Source of the DNA: CBDHDJ01 sp965261645
GTDB lineage: Bacteria; Pseudomonadota; Alphaproteobacteria; SHVV01
Assembly: GCA_965261645.1 (NCBI GenBank)
Contig: CBDHDJ010000004.1
Span: 2,164,590-2,228,589, forward strand
DNA length: 64,000 nt
Direction of reading: 5' to 3'
Below are positions 35,457-44,474 of the stretch, piece by piece (positions within the stretch are counted from its first letter, which is position 1; every line of letters starts with the position of its first letter). The notes under the pieces were generated by a model. The model saw nothing but the letters and a program-made list of their open reading frames with translations, was not told the DNA's origin and did no database searches. A program made the position numbers and the translations under genes.

Positions 35457-35828
35457 CTCAATGCGCCCTGGTACTGGCTTAATAGCACCCCTCCGAATAA
35501 GAACTATTTCGGTTTCGTGACCTACAGTTGCGGTAGCAGAATAGTACTTGTAACCCCCACGAACTTTAGGAATATGCTTGTATTTCTCCGGATAGTTGAT
35601 CTCATCAGGACGCTCGCAAATGAGCGCCTTCTGTTCCGCAAGGCTCGCTACCGCATTATCGTCGACACGGAGATTGAGACTTCCCGGTTCTAGGGAATCC
35701 CAATCCATCGCATTCCGTATTTTCAGTTCACGCTGCGGATTGAGTTGGTGGATCTGCGATTCACCGGGTGGGCCGTCCCTGGGAGATGCGGCTGAACTTC
35801 GCGATTCAACTTGTCCCTCGATGATCAT

Positions 35829-35977
35829 TGGTTAAGATCCCTGCAGATCCTAATCATCGCCCATGTCCTTGCTTGAGGGGAACAATCTGATCCAGACTCT
35901 ACGCCGGATTGACACTCGACATACCCCTTCCGATCTATCACTGCCTACGGAACAGATATCAGCCTCAATGTAACCGA
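35829..35977. other. Short intergenic gap
   Basis: Upstream region of the DUF120-like gene and left edge of the IS110/IS1111 element. A CAGGGAT just before the DUF120-like ATG could be its ribosome site. Nothing else is recognised. Confidence 0.4.
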
Positions 35978-36058
35978 TGGGGTGGACGCCCCTCCCGACG
36001 GCATCGCGATGTGCCAGGTTGGCGGTGTTGTTAACGCCAAGCGAGGAAGGGGGCGTCC

Positions 36059-36310
36059 ATGGAACAGGTTCACATGATCGGGATCGATCTGGCGAAGAAC
36101 AGCTTTCAGCTGCACGGTGCGCGGGCGGATGGGTCGGTTGCGTTCCGCAAGAAGCTGAGCCGGGCGAAGCTGTTGGACTTTGTGGCTGCGCAGCCACGCT
36201 GCACGGTGGCGATGGAGGCGTGCGGCGGCGCGCACCATTGGGGCCGGGAGATCGGCAGTCTCGGCCATGCGGTGCGACTGGTCCCACCGATCTACGTGAA
36301 GCCGTTCGTG
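36059..36310 (+). pseudogene. IS110/IS1111-type transposase, N-terminal part
   Basis: 84 codons: MEQVHMIGIDLAKNSFQLHG (first catalytic Asp), CTVAMEACGGAHHWGREI (second acid) and LVPPIYVKPFV. The gene is broken at GTG-AA, codon 84. Joined to 38900-39670 it reads KPFV-KRQKNDAADAEAI and gives a normal 340-residue IS110 transposase. Confidence 0.85.
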
Positions 36311-36345
36311 AATCGACAGTCATACCAAGGCACCTCGCTACGTTA

Positions 36346-38418
36346 CTAAAAATGAAAGACTTTTTGTCCCGGATCCGATGCCGACGGGAATGTTCCTTCC
36401 TCCAGAGCCAGAGCAACCGCCGCAGAACCGAGCGCATCGGCCGATATCACCCACGGCGCACCCTTGCAGGCCTGACGGGCGGGAACAACACCGCGCCGGA
36501 TCAGCCGGTTCATTGTCCTGGCACTGACATTCAGTCTTGCCGCGGCCTCCGTCTGCGTCAATTCGTTACGCTCCTGCCGCTCTCCTTCGCGATAGACCGC
36601 TATGCCGCGGTTCGAACGGAGGGCGCGCACGCGCACTTCGGTCCAGGTGTTGCCCTTGCCGGTTCGCTTCCCAGCGCGGTTCAGGAACGCCGTGATGGCG
36701 CGATCCGGCATGAGCCGGGCCAGTTCCCGGATCATCTCGGCGGTGTCGGCGTCCGTTGCTATGCGCGTTTGCCCTCTCTTTCGCCTACGTACCGAGAGCT
36801 CGGTATGGTCACCGCCCTGCCAATGCAGGACGAGGTCGATCCGGTCGGCCGATACAGTCACGATGATCTCCACAAGTACCGCACGTAGAACATGCTTGCG
36901 CATTGGCGTCGTCACGTTCTCGTGGTTCCAGGCCCGCTCCAGATCTGCACCGAGGGCCAGATACGCCGCGCGCTCGCCCGATGTCAGCTCCTGATGTTGA
37001 AGTTGCGAACGAGCCGCGGCCAATTGACATTCCCGCTCCCCCACGAGCTCAAGGCGCTCTTCCCATGCCCGTGACAGGTTGCCGATGACATTGCGGTTGC
37101 GGGGATCGACCGCTTCGAACCGCGCCCGCGCCTGGTCCGCCTTGAACCGAGCGTCCTCGAGCGCGAGCTCCGCTAGCCGGGTGCGTTCGGACGCATCCTT
37201 TCCGCGGTCCTCGACCGCGTGGAGCGCAGCTTCCACTCCCAGAGGCTGGACCGCCCGGAGAACGGCGGCGGCGACGGCCTCGTCGACATCCCCCGCGCCG
37301 AAGGAAATGCAGGTCGTGCCCTCAATCTGCGCTCGCCTGCCCTGGCAGAGATAGCGGCCCACCCTGCTGTTCCCCGAGTGGGCGACTTGGAGCTTGTGGG
37401 TGCAGTGCCCGCATCGCAACAGGCCAGTTAGCAGCGCGCCACCGTTGCGCACCGCCCCCTTGAAAGTTGGTTCATTGGCTGCGATCAGGCCGAGGTTCCT
37501 TTCATATTCGTCCCAGTCGATATATCCCTCGTGGCTGTCGCTGATCAACACCTTCCAGTCCTCAGGATTACGTCGAGTCTCATGCACAACGCGCTTGCGT
37601 CCGTCGTCGATGACCGTGCGTCGACTCTTGCGCCCGTAGGCATAAGCTCCCGCGTAGATCGGGTTAGTCAGGATTTGGTGGACCGTGTTGTACACCGGCA
37701 GCTTCCAGGCAACCTGCCATCCGTGAACACCAGTGCAAAGGGACCGGAACGGAAGCTCGATGCCTTCATGGCGGAACCACAGGAACACTTGGCGAATGCT
37801 GCGCAACTCGGAGAATTTGCGGAACACATGACGGATAGCATCCCGCACCCGCTGGTCGGGGTCCATCGCGATCGCGTCACGGCCGGCCTTCACATATCCG
37901 GCCGGGAGGTTCAGGAACAATTCGCCACGCGCGGCCTTCTGCCGGCGGGCGTCGTGGGATCGCTGACGCAGGACCGAACCTTCCATCTCGCTGACGGAAC
38001 CTTTCATACCAAGCAACAGCCGATCGTCCGGTAAGGCGGGACCGTAAATGCTGTTCCCATCTCCCAGGAGACAGCCGACCACGGCGCAGAATTCGAGAAG
38101 CGTATGCCACTCACGACCATTTCGGGCGAGACGTGAAGCATCGACCGACAGCACGATGCCAATCCTGCTTTCGCAGACCGCAGTCAGCAGTTTCTGGAAG
38201 CCTGGCCTCTCTACGCCGCCACCGCCCGAACGGCCAAGATCTTCGTCGATCGTCTCGACTGTGTGCCAGCCCAATTCCTTCGCTCGGGTCTGCAATGCGT
38301 ACTGGAGGCGCTTGCTTTCGAGATTGTTGCGAACCTGGCCGGGCGTCGACTGTCGCACGTAGACGCAGGCCGCACGCGCCAGATGGCCGGCAGTGATTCT
38401 TGTTCCGTCACCCGTCAT
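36346..38418 (-). CDS. Large serine recombinase
   Basis: 690 residues. Resolvase catalytic domain with nucleophile in AACVYVRQSTPGQV and the arginine-rich block SVDASRLARNGREWHTLLE; recombinase domain (NLPAGYVKAGRDAIAMDPD, NPIYAGAYAYGR); zinc ribbon (LLRCGHCTHKLQV ... RYLCQGR); a coiled-coil insert; and a C-terminal excisionase-like HTH (LTQTEAAARLNVSARTMNRL). The last feature is an extra DNA-binding module seen in IS-like recombinases. It ends 30-40 bases from the element border, so it very likely catalysed the insertion. Confidence 0.9.
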   Translation of the reverse strand: MTGDGTRITAGHLARAACVYVRQSTPGQVRNNLESKRLQYALQTRAKELGWHTVETIDEDLGRSGGGGVERPGFQKLLTAVCESRIGIVLSVDASRLARNGREWHTLLEFCAVVGCLLGDGNSIYGPALPDDRLLLGMKGSVSEMEGSVLRQRSHDARRQKAARGELFLNLPAGYVKAGRDAIAMDPDQRVRDAIRHVFRKFSELRSIRQVFLWFRHEGIELPFRSLCTGVHGWQVAWKLPVYNTVHQILTNPIYAGAYAYGRKSRRTVIDDGRKRVVHETRRNPEDWKVLISDSHEGYIDWDEYERNLGLIAANEPTFKGAVRNGGALLTGLLRCGHCTHKLQVAHSGNSRVGRYLCQGRRAQIEGTTCISFGAGDVDEAVAAAVLRAVQPLGVEAALHAVEDRGKDASERTRLAELALEDARFKADQARARFEAVDPRNRNVIGNLSRAWEERLELVGERECQLAAARSQLQHQELTSGERAAYLALGADLERAWNHENVTTPMRKHVLRAVLVEIIVTVSADRIDLVLHWQGGDHTELSVRRRKRGQTRIATDADTAEMIRELARLMPDRAITAFLNRAGKRTGKGNTWTEVRVRALRSNRGIAVYREGERQERNELTQTEAAARLNVSARTMNRLIRRGVVPARQACKGAPWVISADALGSAAVALALEEGTFPSASDPGQKVFHF

Positions 38419-38596
38419 GGCTGGCTCCCACGATCGTGCGGCTGTTTGACGCCCCGGCCGCGGTTGCCATTGCCGCCGCCAGGGTCATCGAAAGAAGCGG
38501 GATCAACACCTCCCGTCGCTCGCCGGTCAGCAGGGCCGACGGGTGTTCCAGAGGAAACAGTTCTCCTTGAGGAGCCTTGCGAGGTCTTTGGTTCAT
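38408..38596 (-). CDS. Small protein preceding the serine recombinase
   Basis: 62 residues starting MNQRPRKAPQGELFPLEHPS and containing LLTGERREVLIPLLSMTLAA. Proteins of this type commonly precede this class of recombinase; function unknown. AGGAGA lies upstream of the ATG, and the 3' end overlaps the recombinase start by 11 bases, so they are probably co-translated. Confidence 0.65.
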   Translation of the reverse strand: MNQRPRKAPQGELFPLEHPSALLTGERREVLIPLLSMTLAAAMATAAGASNSRTIVGASHDG

Positions 38597-38861
38597 CACG
38601 TTCTCCTGTGCGCGTTTCGTCGCGCGCAAGAAGAAGCGGTGCGATGAGATCCCGCAAATCGGAAAGCGCCCGCAGGGAGATCCTGGGGAGTTCGCGAACC
38701 TCGAGCAGGGCGGCATCCGGTCGGGTCATCCACTCAGGAAGATGCAACTGGGTTCGGTCCGGATGCCGAACAATCAGTATCGTCTGTCCACGTGCTCTTC
38801 GACGTCCAAGGCATGCCACGCGGCAACCCGACAGCGGATGGAAGCGGTAATGAACCGTCAC
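38415..38861 (-). CDS. DUF5372-like protein
   Basis: The first 95 residues (MTVHYRFHPLSGCRV, TILIVRHPDRTQLHLPEWM, RISLRALSDLRDLIAPL) match the small DUF5372-type protein that accompanies this recombinase family. The frame then stays open through the next gene to 38415 with a proline/glycine-rich tail that may be artefactual. It is the first gene of the element's cluster. Role unknown. Confidence 0.6.
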   Translation of the reverse strand: MTVHYRFHPLSGCRVACLGRRRARGQTILIVRHPDRTQLHLPEWMTRPDAALLEVRELPRISLRALSDLRDLIAPLLLARDETRTGERDEPKTSQGSSRRTVSSGTPVGPADRRATGGVDPASFDDPGGGNGNRGRGVKQPHDRGSQP

Positions 38862-38899
38862 CGCGTCATGAAAACGGGCAGTGTGTGACCCTTTTGGTG

Positions 38900-39670
38900 A
38901 AGCGGCAGAAGAACGACGCGGCGGACGCGGAGGCGATCTGCGAAGCGGCGCAGCGCCCGACCATGCGCTTTGTGGCGGTGAAGACGGAGGAACAGCAGGC
39001 TCGGGGCATGCTGTTCCGGACGCGCGATCTTCTGGTGCGCCAGCGCACCCAGACGATTAATGCGCTGCGCGGCCATCTGGCGGAGTTCGGTGTCATTGCC
39101 CCGCAGGGGCCGGCTCATGTCGGCCGGCTGGCCTCGGCGCTTGAGGGACCGGCTTCGAGGTTGCCGGAAGCGGTCCGCGAGCTGGCCGGCCTTCTGCTTG
39201 AGCAGATCGCCGGCCTCGATGCGAAGATTGCGGGCCTGGAGAGGGAGGTCCACGTGAGAGCACGGCAGGATGAGGAGGCGAGGCGCCTGATGAGCGTGCC
39301 GGGGATCGGGCCGATCAGCGCGATGGCAATCCAGGCCTTCGCACCGCCGATGGAGAGTTTCCGGCGCGGCCGCGACTTCTCCGCTTGGCTCGGCCTCGTG
39401 CCGCGCCAGCACACGACCGGCGGCAAGCCGAAGCTGGGCAAGATATCGAAGATGGGCCAGCGCGATCTGAGACGGCTGCTGATCACAGGCGCGATGACTG
39501 TGGTCCGCTGGGCGGTTCGGCGCGGCGTGACGACGGACCCCTGGCTGGCCGGGATGCTGGCGCGCAAGCCGAGGATGCTCGTCGCGGTGGCGCTGGCCAA
39601 CAGGATGGCGCGCATCGTCTGGGCGCTACTGACGAAGAAGGAGAGCTACCGGGCTCCCGCCACCGCCTGA
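38900..39670 (+). pseudogene. IS110/IS1111-type transposase, C-terminal part
   Basis: Starts mid-motif (KRQKNDAADAEAICEAAQRP, containing the distal acids of the DEDD site) and carries the complete Tnp_20 domain: LMSVPGIGPISAMAIQAF, FSAWLGLVPRQHTTGGK, GQRDLRRLLITGAM. Without its N-terminus it is inactive, but precise excision of the inserted element would regenerate the gene. Confidence 0.85.
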
Positions 39671-40105
39671 GAGAACGGCGAAGTGCGGGAAGCCGTCGGG
39701 GATGTGGGCAGGACGGAGGACAGGTAAGGGCAAAGGTCAACGAGACCGGGTTGGGAAAACCAGCATCCGAACGGAGAGCTTTCAAGCTCGCGTAACCGAT
39801 TTGGACCCAATCCGCGTATCTCCATACGGGCCCGCGGCGTGTCATCTGCCGCATAGAGAGGCCGGACACACGACAGCACCTGACCGCATGCACCGAGCCG
39901 ACCAAAAACTGCTTGCATCAACGGGGGCGTCCACACACGTTCGGCGCCCGGGGGTCGCGATGCGCCGGTTTGCTGACGCCGCAAGATTGTGGCGGAACCT
40001 TGCCCGCATTCTAAGCCTCACCGTTGCGGACACTTTCATTCCCGACGATCGGCTTCCAGAGGTGCGGAACGTCATTGCACGTTCTTGCGGTGCGCCGATC
40101 CTTGA

Positions 40106-41012
40106 GAGGCCGTTTCGAAAGGGGTTGAGTGGCCGGTATCGATGTGATTCCAGGAAGGTTGTTGAGACCGATCTGGAGCCGCCATGTGGACGCCGACCAC
40201 CCGAGAGCAGCATAGCCGCAAGGCGCTGCGTTATCAGACTGATTTGACCGATGCGGAGTGGGTTGTGATCGAGCCTCATTTGCCTCCGGCTCATGGCACG
40301 GGACGGCCCCGGTCATGGCCGATGCGAGAGATCGTCAACGGCATTTTCTACGTGATGTGGGCTGGCTGCCCTTGGCGCTTGCTGCCAAGCGATTTGCCAC
40401 CGTGGGGCACGATCTATCGCTGGTTCGCCAAGTTCCGCGACGACGGCCTCCTTGAGAAGATCAATCACTCTCTGGTCATGGCCGATCGCGAGCGGGTCGG
40501 ACGCGAGGCCAGCCCGAGCGGCGCGATTATCGACAGCCAGAGCGTCAAGACGACCGAGGCTGGTGGCCCCCGCGGCTACGATGCGGGCAAGAAGATCAAG
40601 GGGCGCAAGCGCCACGCGCTGGTCGACACCGACGGGCGCGGTCTCGTGCTCGAGGCGCATCCGGCGAGTATCCAGGACCGCGATGGTGGCGGGCCGCTGC
40701 TGTGCGCCTCACGCGGCTCGTTTCCGTTCATCGAGAAGGTCTTTGCCGACAGCGGCTACGCCGGCGAGAAGGTCGCCACGGCCACCGTGATCGCCGTCGA
40801 GATCGTGCGCAAAAGCCCCGATCAGGTCGGCTTCGCCGTCCAACCGCGCCGCTGGGTCGTGGAGCGCTTCTTCGCCTGGATCAACCGCAACCGGCGACTG
40901 GCAAAGGACTTCGAGGCCACCATCGCCTCGGCCCGCGCCTTCCTCTACGCCGCCTCCGTCATGCTCCTCCTCCGCAGATTGGTCCGAGCCGCATGACTTT
41001 CGAAACCGACTC
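40106..41012 (+). mobile_element. IS5-family element, IS1031-like (907 bp)
   Basis: Terminal repeats GAGGCCGTTTCGAAAG and the inverse of GAGTCGGTTTCGAAAG; flanked by tga on both sides (40103-40105, 41013-41015), the TNA duplication of this IS5 subgroup. One transposase gene. Confidence 0.88.
40184..40996 (+). CDS. IS5-family transposase (IS1031-like)
   Basis: 270 residues, full length in a single frame. N-terminal DUF4096-type region (DLTDAEWVVIEPHLPP, MWAGCPWRLLPSDLPPW) then the DDE nuclease: GAIIDSQSVKTTEAGG, FADSGYAGEKV and RRWVVERFFAWINRNRRL. Intact and possibly active. Confidence 0.92.
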   Translation: MWTPTTREQHSRKALRYQTDLTDAEWVVIEPHLPPAHGTGRPRSWPMREIVNGIFYVMWAGCPWRLLPSDLPPWGTIYRWFAKFRDDGLLEKINHSLVMADRERVGREASPSGAIIDSQSVKTTEAGGPRGYDAGKKIKGRKRHALVDTDGRGLVLEAHPASIQDRDGGGPLLCASRGSFPFIEKVFADSGYAGEKVATATVIAVEIVRKSPDQVGFAVQPRRWVVERFFAWINRNRRLAKDFEATIASARAFLYAASVMLLLRRLVRAA

Positions 41013-41303
41013 TGAGTCCTTCGACCAAACAATCCGAGAAACGGCGTCCTGGACCGCGCGGCAGCTCGATACGTTGCTCGCACCGAAGGCAGGCGGAGGC
41101 GGCGATCACGACAACGGTCCCAAAAAGCCGGACATCCTCTACCGCACAATGACTTGTGCACATCGCCCTCTTGCCATTAAATTCTCACCCGGGCGACACC
41201 TCATCGCGCCCGGCAGACACGCCCCCCACTCACAACGGTCGGCATCGATCCACACAGACTCGGGTATGGTTCGATCCGCGCAGAAACGGCGACCGGAGCG
41301 GCC

Positions 41304-42689
41304 ATGACTCGATTCGACCTTTCCGATCCCGGCGCATGGTGCCGACGTGCGGCCGGATTGGGTTGTCTCGTGGCGATCCCCCTGCTTGCGCTCTTCCCCT
41401 CGGAGGCGCGGGCGGCCCTCGACGGCGAAGCGCAATTCGTTTTGAACAGCTTCTCGTTCCTGATCTGGGGCGCACTGGTGATGTGGATGTGCGCCGGCTT
41501 CACCATGCTCGAGGCCGGCTCGGTGCGCACCAAGAACGCGTCGGTGATCTGTCTGAAGAACGTCGGTCTCTATTCCATCGCCGGACTGACGTTCTACCTG
41601 ATCGGCTACAACATCATGTATGTCGGCGTCGAAGCCGGTGGCTGGATCGGGTCGTTCGACTTTCTGTACGGCACGTCCGCCGACGAGATCGCGCTTCTGA
41701 GCGGCCGGGAGGCCGCCGCCGCCGCCGTCATTACGAGCGGCAGATCCACGATGTCGGACTGGTTCTTCCAGATGGTGTTCGTGGCGACGACCGCCTCGAT
41801 CGTGTCCGGCACCCTGGCCGAGCGGGTGAAGCTGTGGTCGTTCTTCATCTTTATCACGGTGCTGACGACCTTCATCTACCCGATCGTCGGCGCGTGGACT
41901 TGGGGCGGCGGATGGCTCTCCGCCATGGGCTTCCAAGACTTCGCCGGCTCGACCATCGTCCATTCGACCGGCGGCTGGGCGGCGCTTGCGGGCGCGCTGG
42001 TCGTGGGGCCGCGGAAGGGCAAGTTTCGCGAGGGAGGCGGCGTCAAAGCGACGCCGCCGTCCAACGTCCCGGCCGTGACTCTCGGCGTCTTCATCCTCTG
42101 GTTCGGTTGGTTCGGCTTCAACGGCGGCTCGCAAACCGCCCTGAGCGGCGCCGTCGACGCGGTCGCGCTCAGCAACATCTTCGCCAACACCAATCTCGCC
42201 GCGGCCGCGGGCGTCATGGCCGCGGTCAGCCTGTCGCGGCCCATTCTGGGGCGGGTCGATCTGCTCGCCGGCCTGAACGGCGCCATCGCCGGCCTGGTGG
42301 CGATTACCGCAGGGCCCGACATCGTCGATCACCACTGGGCCGTCATCATCGGCGCCGGCGGCGGCGCGCTCTGCGTTGGCGGTCTGAAGATCATGGAACG
42401 CCTCAAGATCGACGACGTGGTCGGCGCGGTGTCCGCCCATTTGTTCGCCGGCGTCTGGGGGACGCTTGCGGTCTGCATCGCGGCCGGCGGTGATTTGCTG
42501 GTGCAAATTTCCGGCATAGCGGCGGTCGGCGCCTTCGTGTTCGGCACCTCGATCTTGACCTGGCTGATCATCGACAAGACGATCGGCGCCCGTATCTCGC
42601 CGGTCATCGAGGATCTGGGCCAGGACGTGGCGGAGCTGGGTATCGAGGCCTATCCGGAATTCGTCGTGATGCCGGATCCGGATGACTAA
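41304..42689 (+). CDS. amtB: Ammonium transporter (Amt family)
   Basis: 461 residues, inner-membrane channel conducting ammonium/ammonia. A signal-like N-terminus (CLVAIPLLALFPSEARA) precedes eleven hydrophobic segments. Signature blocks: DFAGSTIVHSTGGWAAL with the first pore His, and GAVSAHLFAGVWGTLAV with the second. The C-terminal cytoplasmic tail is present. There is no glnK gene next to it, which is unusual for amtB; the neighbours are a GlnE-like remnant upstream and a STAS protein 61 bases downstream in the same direction. Confidence 0.93.
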   Translation: MTRFDLSDPGAWCRRAAGLGCLVAIPLLALFPSEARAALDGEAQFVLNSFSFLIWGALVMWMCAGFTMLEAGSVRTKNASVICLKNVGLYSIAGLTFYLIGYNIMYVGVEAGGWIGSFDFLYGTSADEIALLSGREAAAAAVITSGRSTMSDWFFQMVFVATTASIVSGTLAERVKLWSFFIFITVLTTFIYPIVGAWTWGGGWLSAMGFQDFAGSTIVHSTGGWAALAGALVVGPRKGKFREGGGVKATPPSNVPAVTLGVFILWFGWFGFNGGSQTALSGAVDAVALSNIFANTNLAAAAGVMAAVSLSRPILGRVDLLAGLNGAIAGLVAITAGPDIVDHHWAVIIGAGGGALCVGGLKIMERLKIDDVVGAVSAHLFAGVWGTLAVCIAAGGDLLVQISGIAAVGAFVFGTSILTWLIIDKTIGARISPVIEDLGQDVAELGIEAYPEFVVMPDPDD

Positions 42690-42750
42690 TAGGCGGCTTG
42701 CCGGACAGGCCGTATGATCCGAATCGACACAGCTTCAGGAGACGAAAGCG

Positions 42751-43089
42751 ATGGATGTGACGACCGAACGGCGAGATAGCGTCCTCTCCGCCCGGGTGGG
42801 CGGCCGCATCGATGGCGCCAACGCCTATGAGTTCGAAGAAACGATCAGAGGCGTGATCGAGGAAAGCGACCGTGCCGTGATCATGGATTTCGAGAAACTC
42901 TCCTACATCAGCAGCGCAGGCCTTCGGGCCGTTCTCGTGACCGCCAAGGAGCTTCAGAAGCGGGACGCCGCATTCGCCCTCTGCTCGCTCTCGGATCAGA
43001 TCCGCGAGATCTTCACAGTCAGCGGTTTCGACAAGATCATCGCGATCTACCCGACCCCGGTCGAGGCCCTCGCGTCCCTCGACGGGTGA
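42751..43089 (+). CDS. STAS-domain anti-anti-sigma factor-like protein
   Basis: 112 residues, single STAS domain. The phosphorylatable Ser lies in LSYISSAGLRAVLVTA. Such proteins switch partner anti-sigma factors or kinases through phosphorylation of that Ser. AGGAGACGAAAGCG precedes the ATG. A frameshifted close relative lies on the other strand at 44179-44474, and a histidine-kinase-type ATPase gene follows, so this protein was probably part of a kinase/STAS module. Confidence 0.88.
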   Translation: MDVTTERRDSVLSARVGGRIDGANAYEFEETIRGVIEESDRAVIMDFEKLSYISSAGLRAVLVTAKELQKRDAAFALCSLSDQIREIFTVSGFDKIIAIYPTPVEALASLDG

Positions 43090-43316
43090 AGGCCGGCCTG
43101 TGTCCGCAGCGCCCGGCTATTTCCTGCGGAATGCGGCTGCTCTGAAAGAAACGGTCGGGCGTGTCATTTTCAAGCACGAGGACGAGGGGATGGCGCCCAT
43201 GCTCGCCGAACGGTCTATGGCAATTGTGGCGACGTAAGGCGGCTTTTTTAGTTGCGCCGGGGCGTGGTGCCTTTGGGGTGGTGCCTTTGGGTATGTAAGA
43301 AAGGGGACTTACGTAC

Positions 43317-44225
43317 GTGACTGCGCACTGGTCCAGGCACCCTGCCACAGCTAGCATAAGTGCCCCGCCCGTGATCAGGAACCCGTTGAACTTCGTCAAG
43401 AATTTCTCGGAGGTATCGGAGGAATTGCTCAAGGAACTCCTGGAAGAGCTGCACGAGATCCTCCGCGAGCGGGACGACAAGAAGGACGAGGATCGGCGCG
43501 CGCTCATCCAGGAGATCGCCGGCGACGTAACCGACAACCTCAAGCGCATCCGCGAACACGGCGAGCGCGCCAACCTGATCGTTCACCACATGCTCATGAT
43601 GGGGCGGGGCTCCGGCGAGCGGCAGCCGACGGACATCAATGCCCTACTCGAGGAGCACGCCCGGCTCGCCTATCAAAGCGCGCGGGCAAGCAATTCGGAC
43701 TTCCACCTTGAGGTCAAGGAGTACTTCGATCCGGAGGTGGGAGCGCTCGACATCATCCCACAGGACATGGGCCGCGTCTTCCTGAACCTGGTCGGCAATG
43801 CCTGCCAGGCGACCGACGAGAAGCGGCGTGCCGCCGACGCCGGCGCCGAAGCCCGTCCCGGTTCCCCCGCCCCCGGGGAAGACCGTTACGAGCCCGCGCT
43901 CACCCTCGCCACCCGGCGCACGGCGGACGGTATCGAAGTCCGCATCCGCGACAACGGAGGCGGCATACCACCCGATGTCATCGATAAGATATTCAACCCG
44001 TTCTTCACGACCAAACCGCCGGACCAAGGCACCGGACTCGGCCTTGCCCTCTCCAACGACATCGTGTGCCAGCACGGGGGAGAAATCCGGGTCGAATCCC
44101 GACCCGGCGCGTTCACCGAAATGGTCGTCGCGCTGCCCCTGGTGCCGCCGACCGCGACTGCCCAAGGCGGCGAGCCCGCTAGCCGACCAGAGACATCAGC
44201 GCCTCCGCCCGGGAGCCATGGATAG
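43317..44225 (+). CDS. Histidine-kinase-type ATPase fragment lacking the phosphoacceptor His
   Basis: 302 residues from a GTG. The HATPase_c domain is complete: N box NLVGNACQATDE, G1 IRDNGGGIPPDV, F box FNPFFTTK and G2 GTGLGLALSN. The dimerisation helix begins IRNPLNFVKNFSEVS, but the expected HEI before it is replaced by unrelated residues (SAPPV), so the phosphoacceptor and all sensor domains are missing. A 14-bp direct repeat (gtggtgcctttggg, 43264-43291) lies upstream. The sensor half may be the gene at 46042-46788. Confidence 0.75.
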   Translation: MTAHWSRHPATASISAPPVIRNPLNFVKNFSEVSEELLKELLEELHEILRERDDKKDEDRRALIQEIAGDVTDNLKRIREHGERANLIVHHMLMMGRGSGERQPTDINALLEEHARLAYQSARASNSDFHLEVKEYFDPEVGALDIIPQDMGRVFLNLVGNACQATDEKRRAADAGAEARPGSPAPGEDRYEPALTLATRRTADGIEVRIRDNGGGIPPDVIDKIFNPFFTTKPPDQGTGLGLALSNDIVCQHGGEIRVESRPGAFTEMVVALPLVPPTATAQGGEPASRPETSAPPPGSHG

Positions 44226-44474
44226 GAATGATCTTGTCGAACCCGCTGATTTCAAAGACCTCCCTGATCGATGCCGAGAGCGAGCAAAGCGCGAGCTTCG
44301 CGTCGCGATTCCAGCACTGCTGATATAGGCGAGGTTCTCGCAGTCGATGATCACGGCGCGATCGCTAGCGTCGATGACTGCTGTCATCGCGTCTTCGAAA
44401 TCGCGGGCGTTGGTGCTGTCGATGCGACCCTCCGCCCGGGCAATCAAGGTTTCATTTTCTCGCTCGGTCTTCAA
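44179..44474 (-). pseudogene. STAS-domain protein with internal deletion
   Basis: Starts like a STAS protein (ARAEGRIDSTNARDFEDAM, ENLAYISSAG) and, after a gap of about 40 bases relative to the paralogue at 42751, continues in another frame (DAKLALCSLSASIREVFEI, then SGFDKIIPI) to a stop at 44179. The deletion removes the helix after the phospho-Ser and shifts the frame. Confidence 0.75.

Larger units (their letters stand above)
33854..35828 (-). pseudogene. DUF120 (archaeal CTP-dependent riboflavin kinase-like) gene split by IS3 copy D
   Basis: The 5' part (35828-35457, 124 codons) and 3' part (33934-33854, 27 codons) join exactly when the IS and one 10-bp duplicate are removed, giving a 150-residue protein. 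It begins MIIEGQVES, has EPGSLNLRVDD in the middle and ends IELFAAVNLRCRFQLADGDD, the same layout as the small archaeal RibK/DUF120 proteins, which phosphorylate riboflavin using CTP. The glycine-rich segment expected near the start is not obvious, so activity is uncertain even before disruption. The 5' part alone would make a truncated protein running 23 codons into the IS. Confidence 0.6.
36308..38901 (-). mobile_element. Serine-recombinase element inserted in an IS110 transposase gene (about 2.6 kb)
   Basis: The pentamer GTGAA is present at both borders (36308-36312 and 38897-38901) and removing one copy with everything between restores the IS110 frame exactly. Such a short shared core is what a large serine recombinase leaves. 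Gene content on the minus strand is a DUF5372-like protein, a 62-residue protein and the recombinase, all overlapping. Confidence 0.85.
35978..39940 (+). mobile_element. IS110 (IS1111-like) element interrupted by a serine-recombinase element
   Basis: Near the left edge GGTGGACGCCCCTCC and near the right edge the inverse of GTGTGGACGCCCCCG form short sub-terminal repeats as in the IS1111 subgroup. About 270 bases of non-coding sequence follow the transposase gene, the place where IS1111-type guide RNA is made. Exact ends cannot be fixed without a clean copy. Confidence 0.65.
39960..41307 (+). pseudogene. GlnE-like (glutamine synthetase adenylyltransferase) C-terminal remnant, split by IS5
   Basis: Removing the IS5 element and one tga duplicate joins ...SCGAPILE to SFDQTIRETASWTARQLDTLL in frame. 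With the upstream ADAARLWRNLARILSLTVAD, this resembles the helical C-terminus of GlnE, the enzyme that adenylylates glutamine synthetase; adjacency to amtB fits a nitrogen role. The identification rests on this tail alone. Upstream sequence is lost at the IS110 edge. After DTLLAPK the frame stays open to 41307, overlapping the amtB start, probably by chance. Confidence 0.45.

Noticed and set aside
41016..41307. A separate gene ending in the amtB start codon overlap
   Set aside because: After the GlnE-like tail the composition is Arg/His/Pro-rich and not protein-like; the ATGA overlap with amtB is probably accidental.
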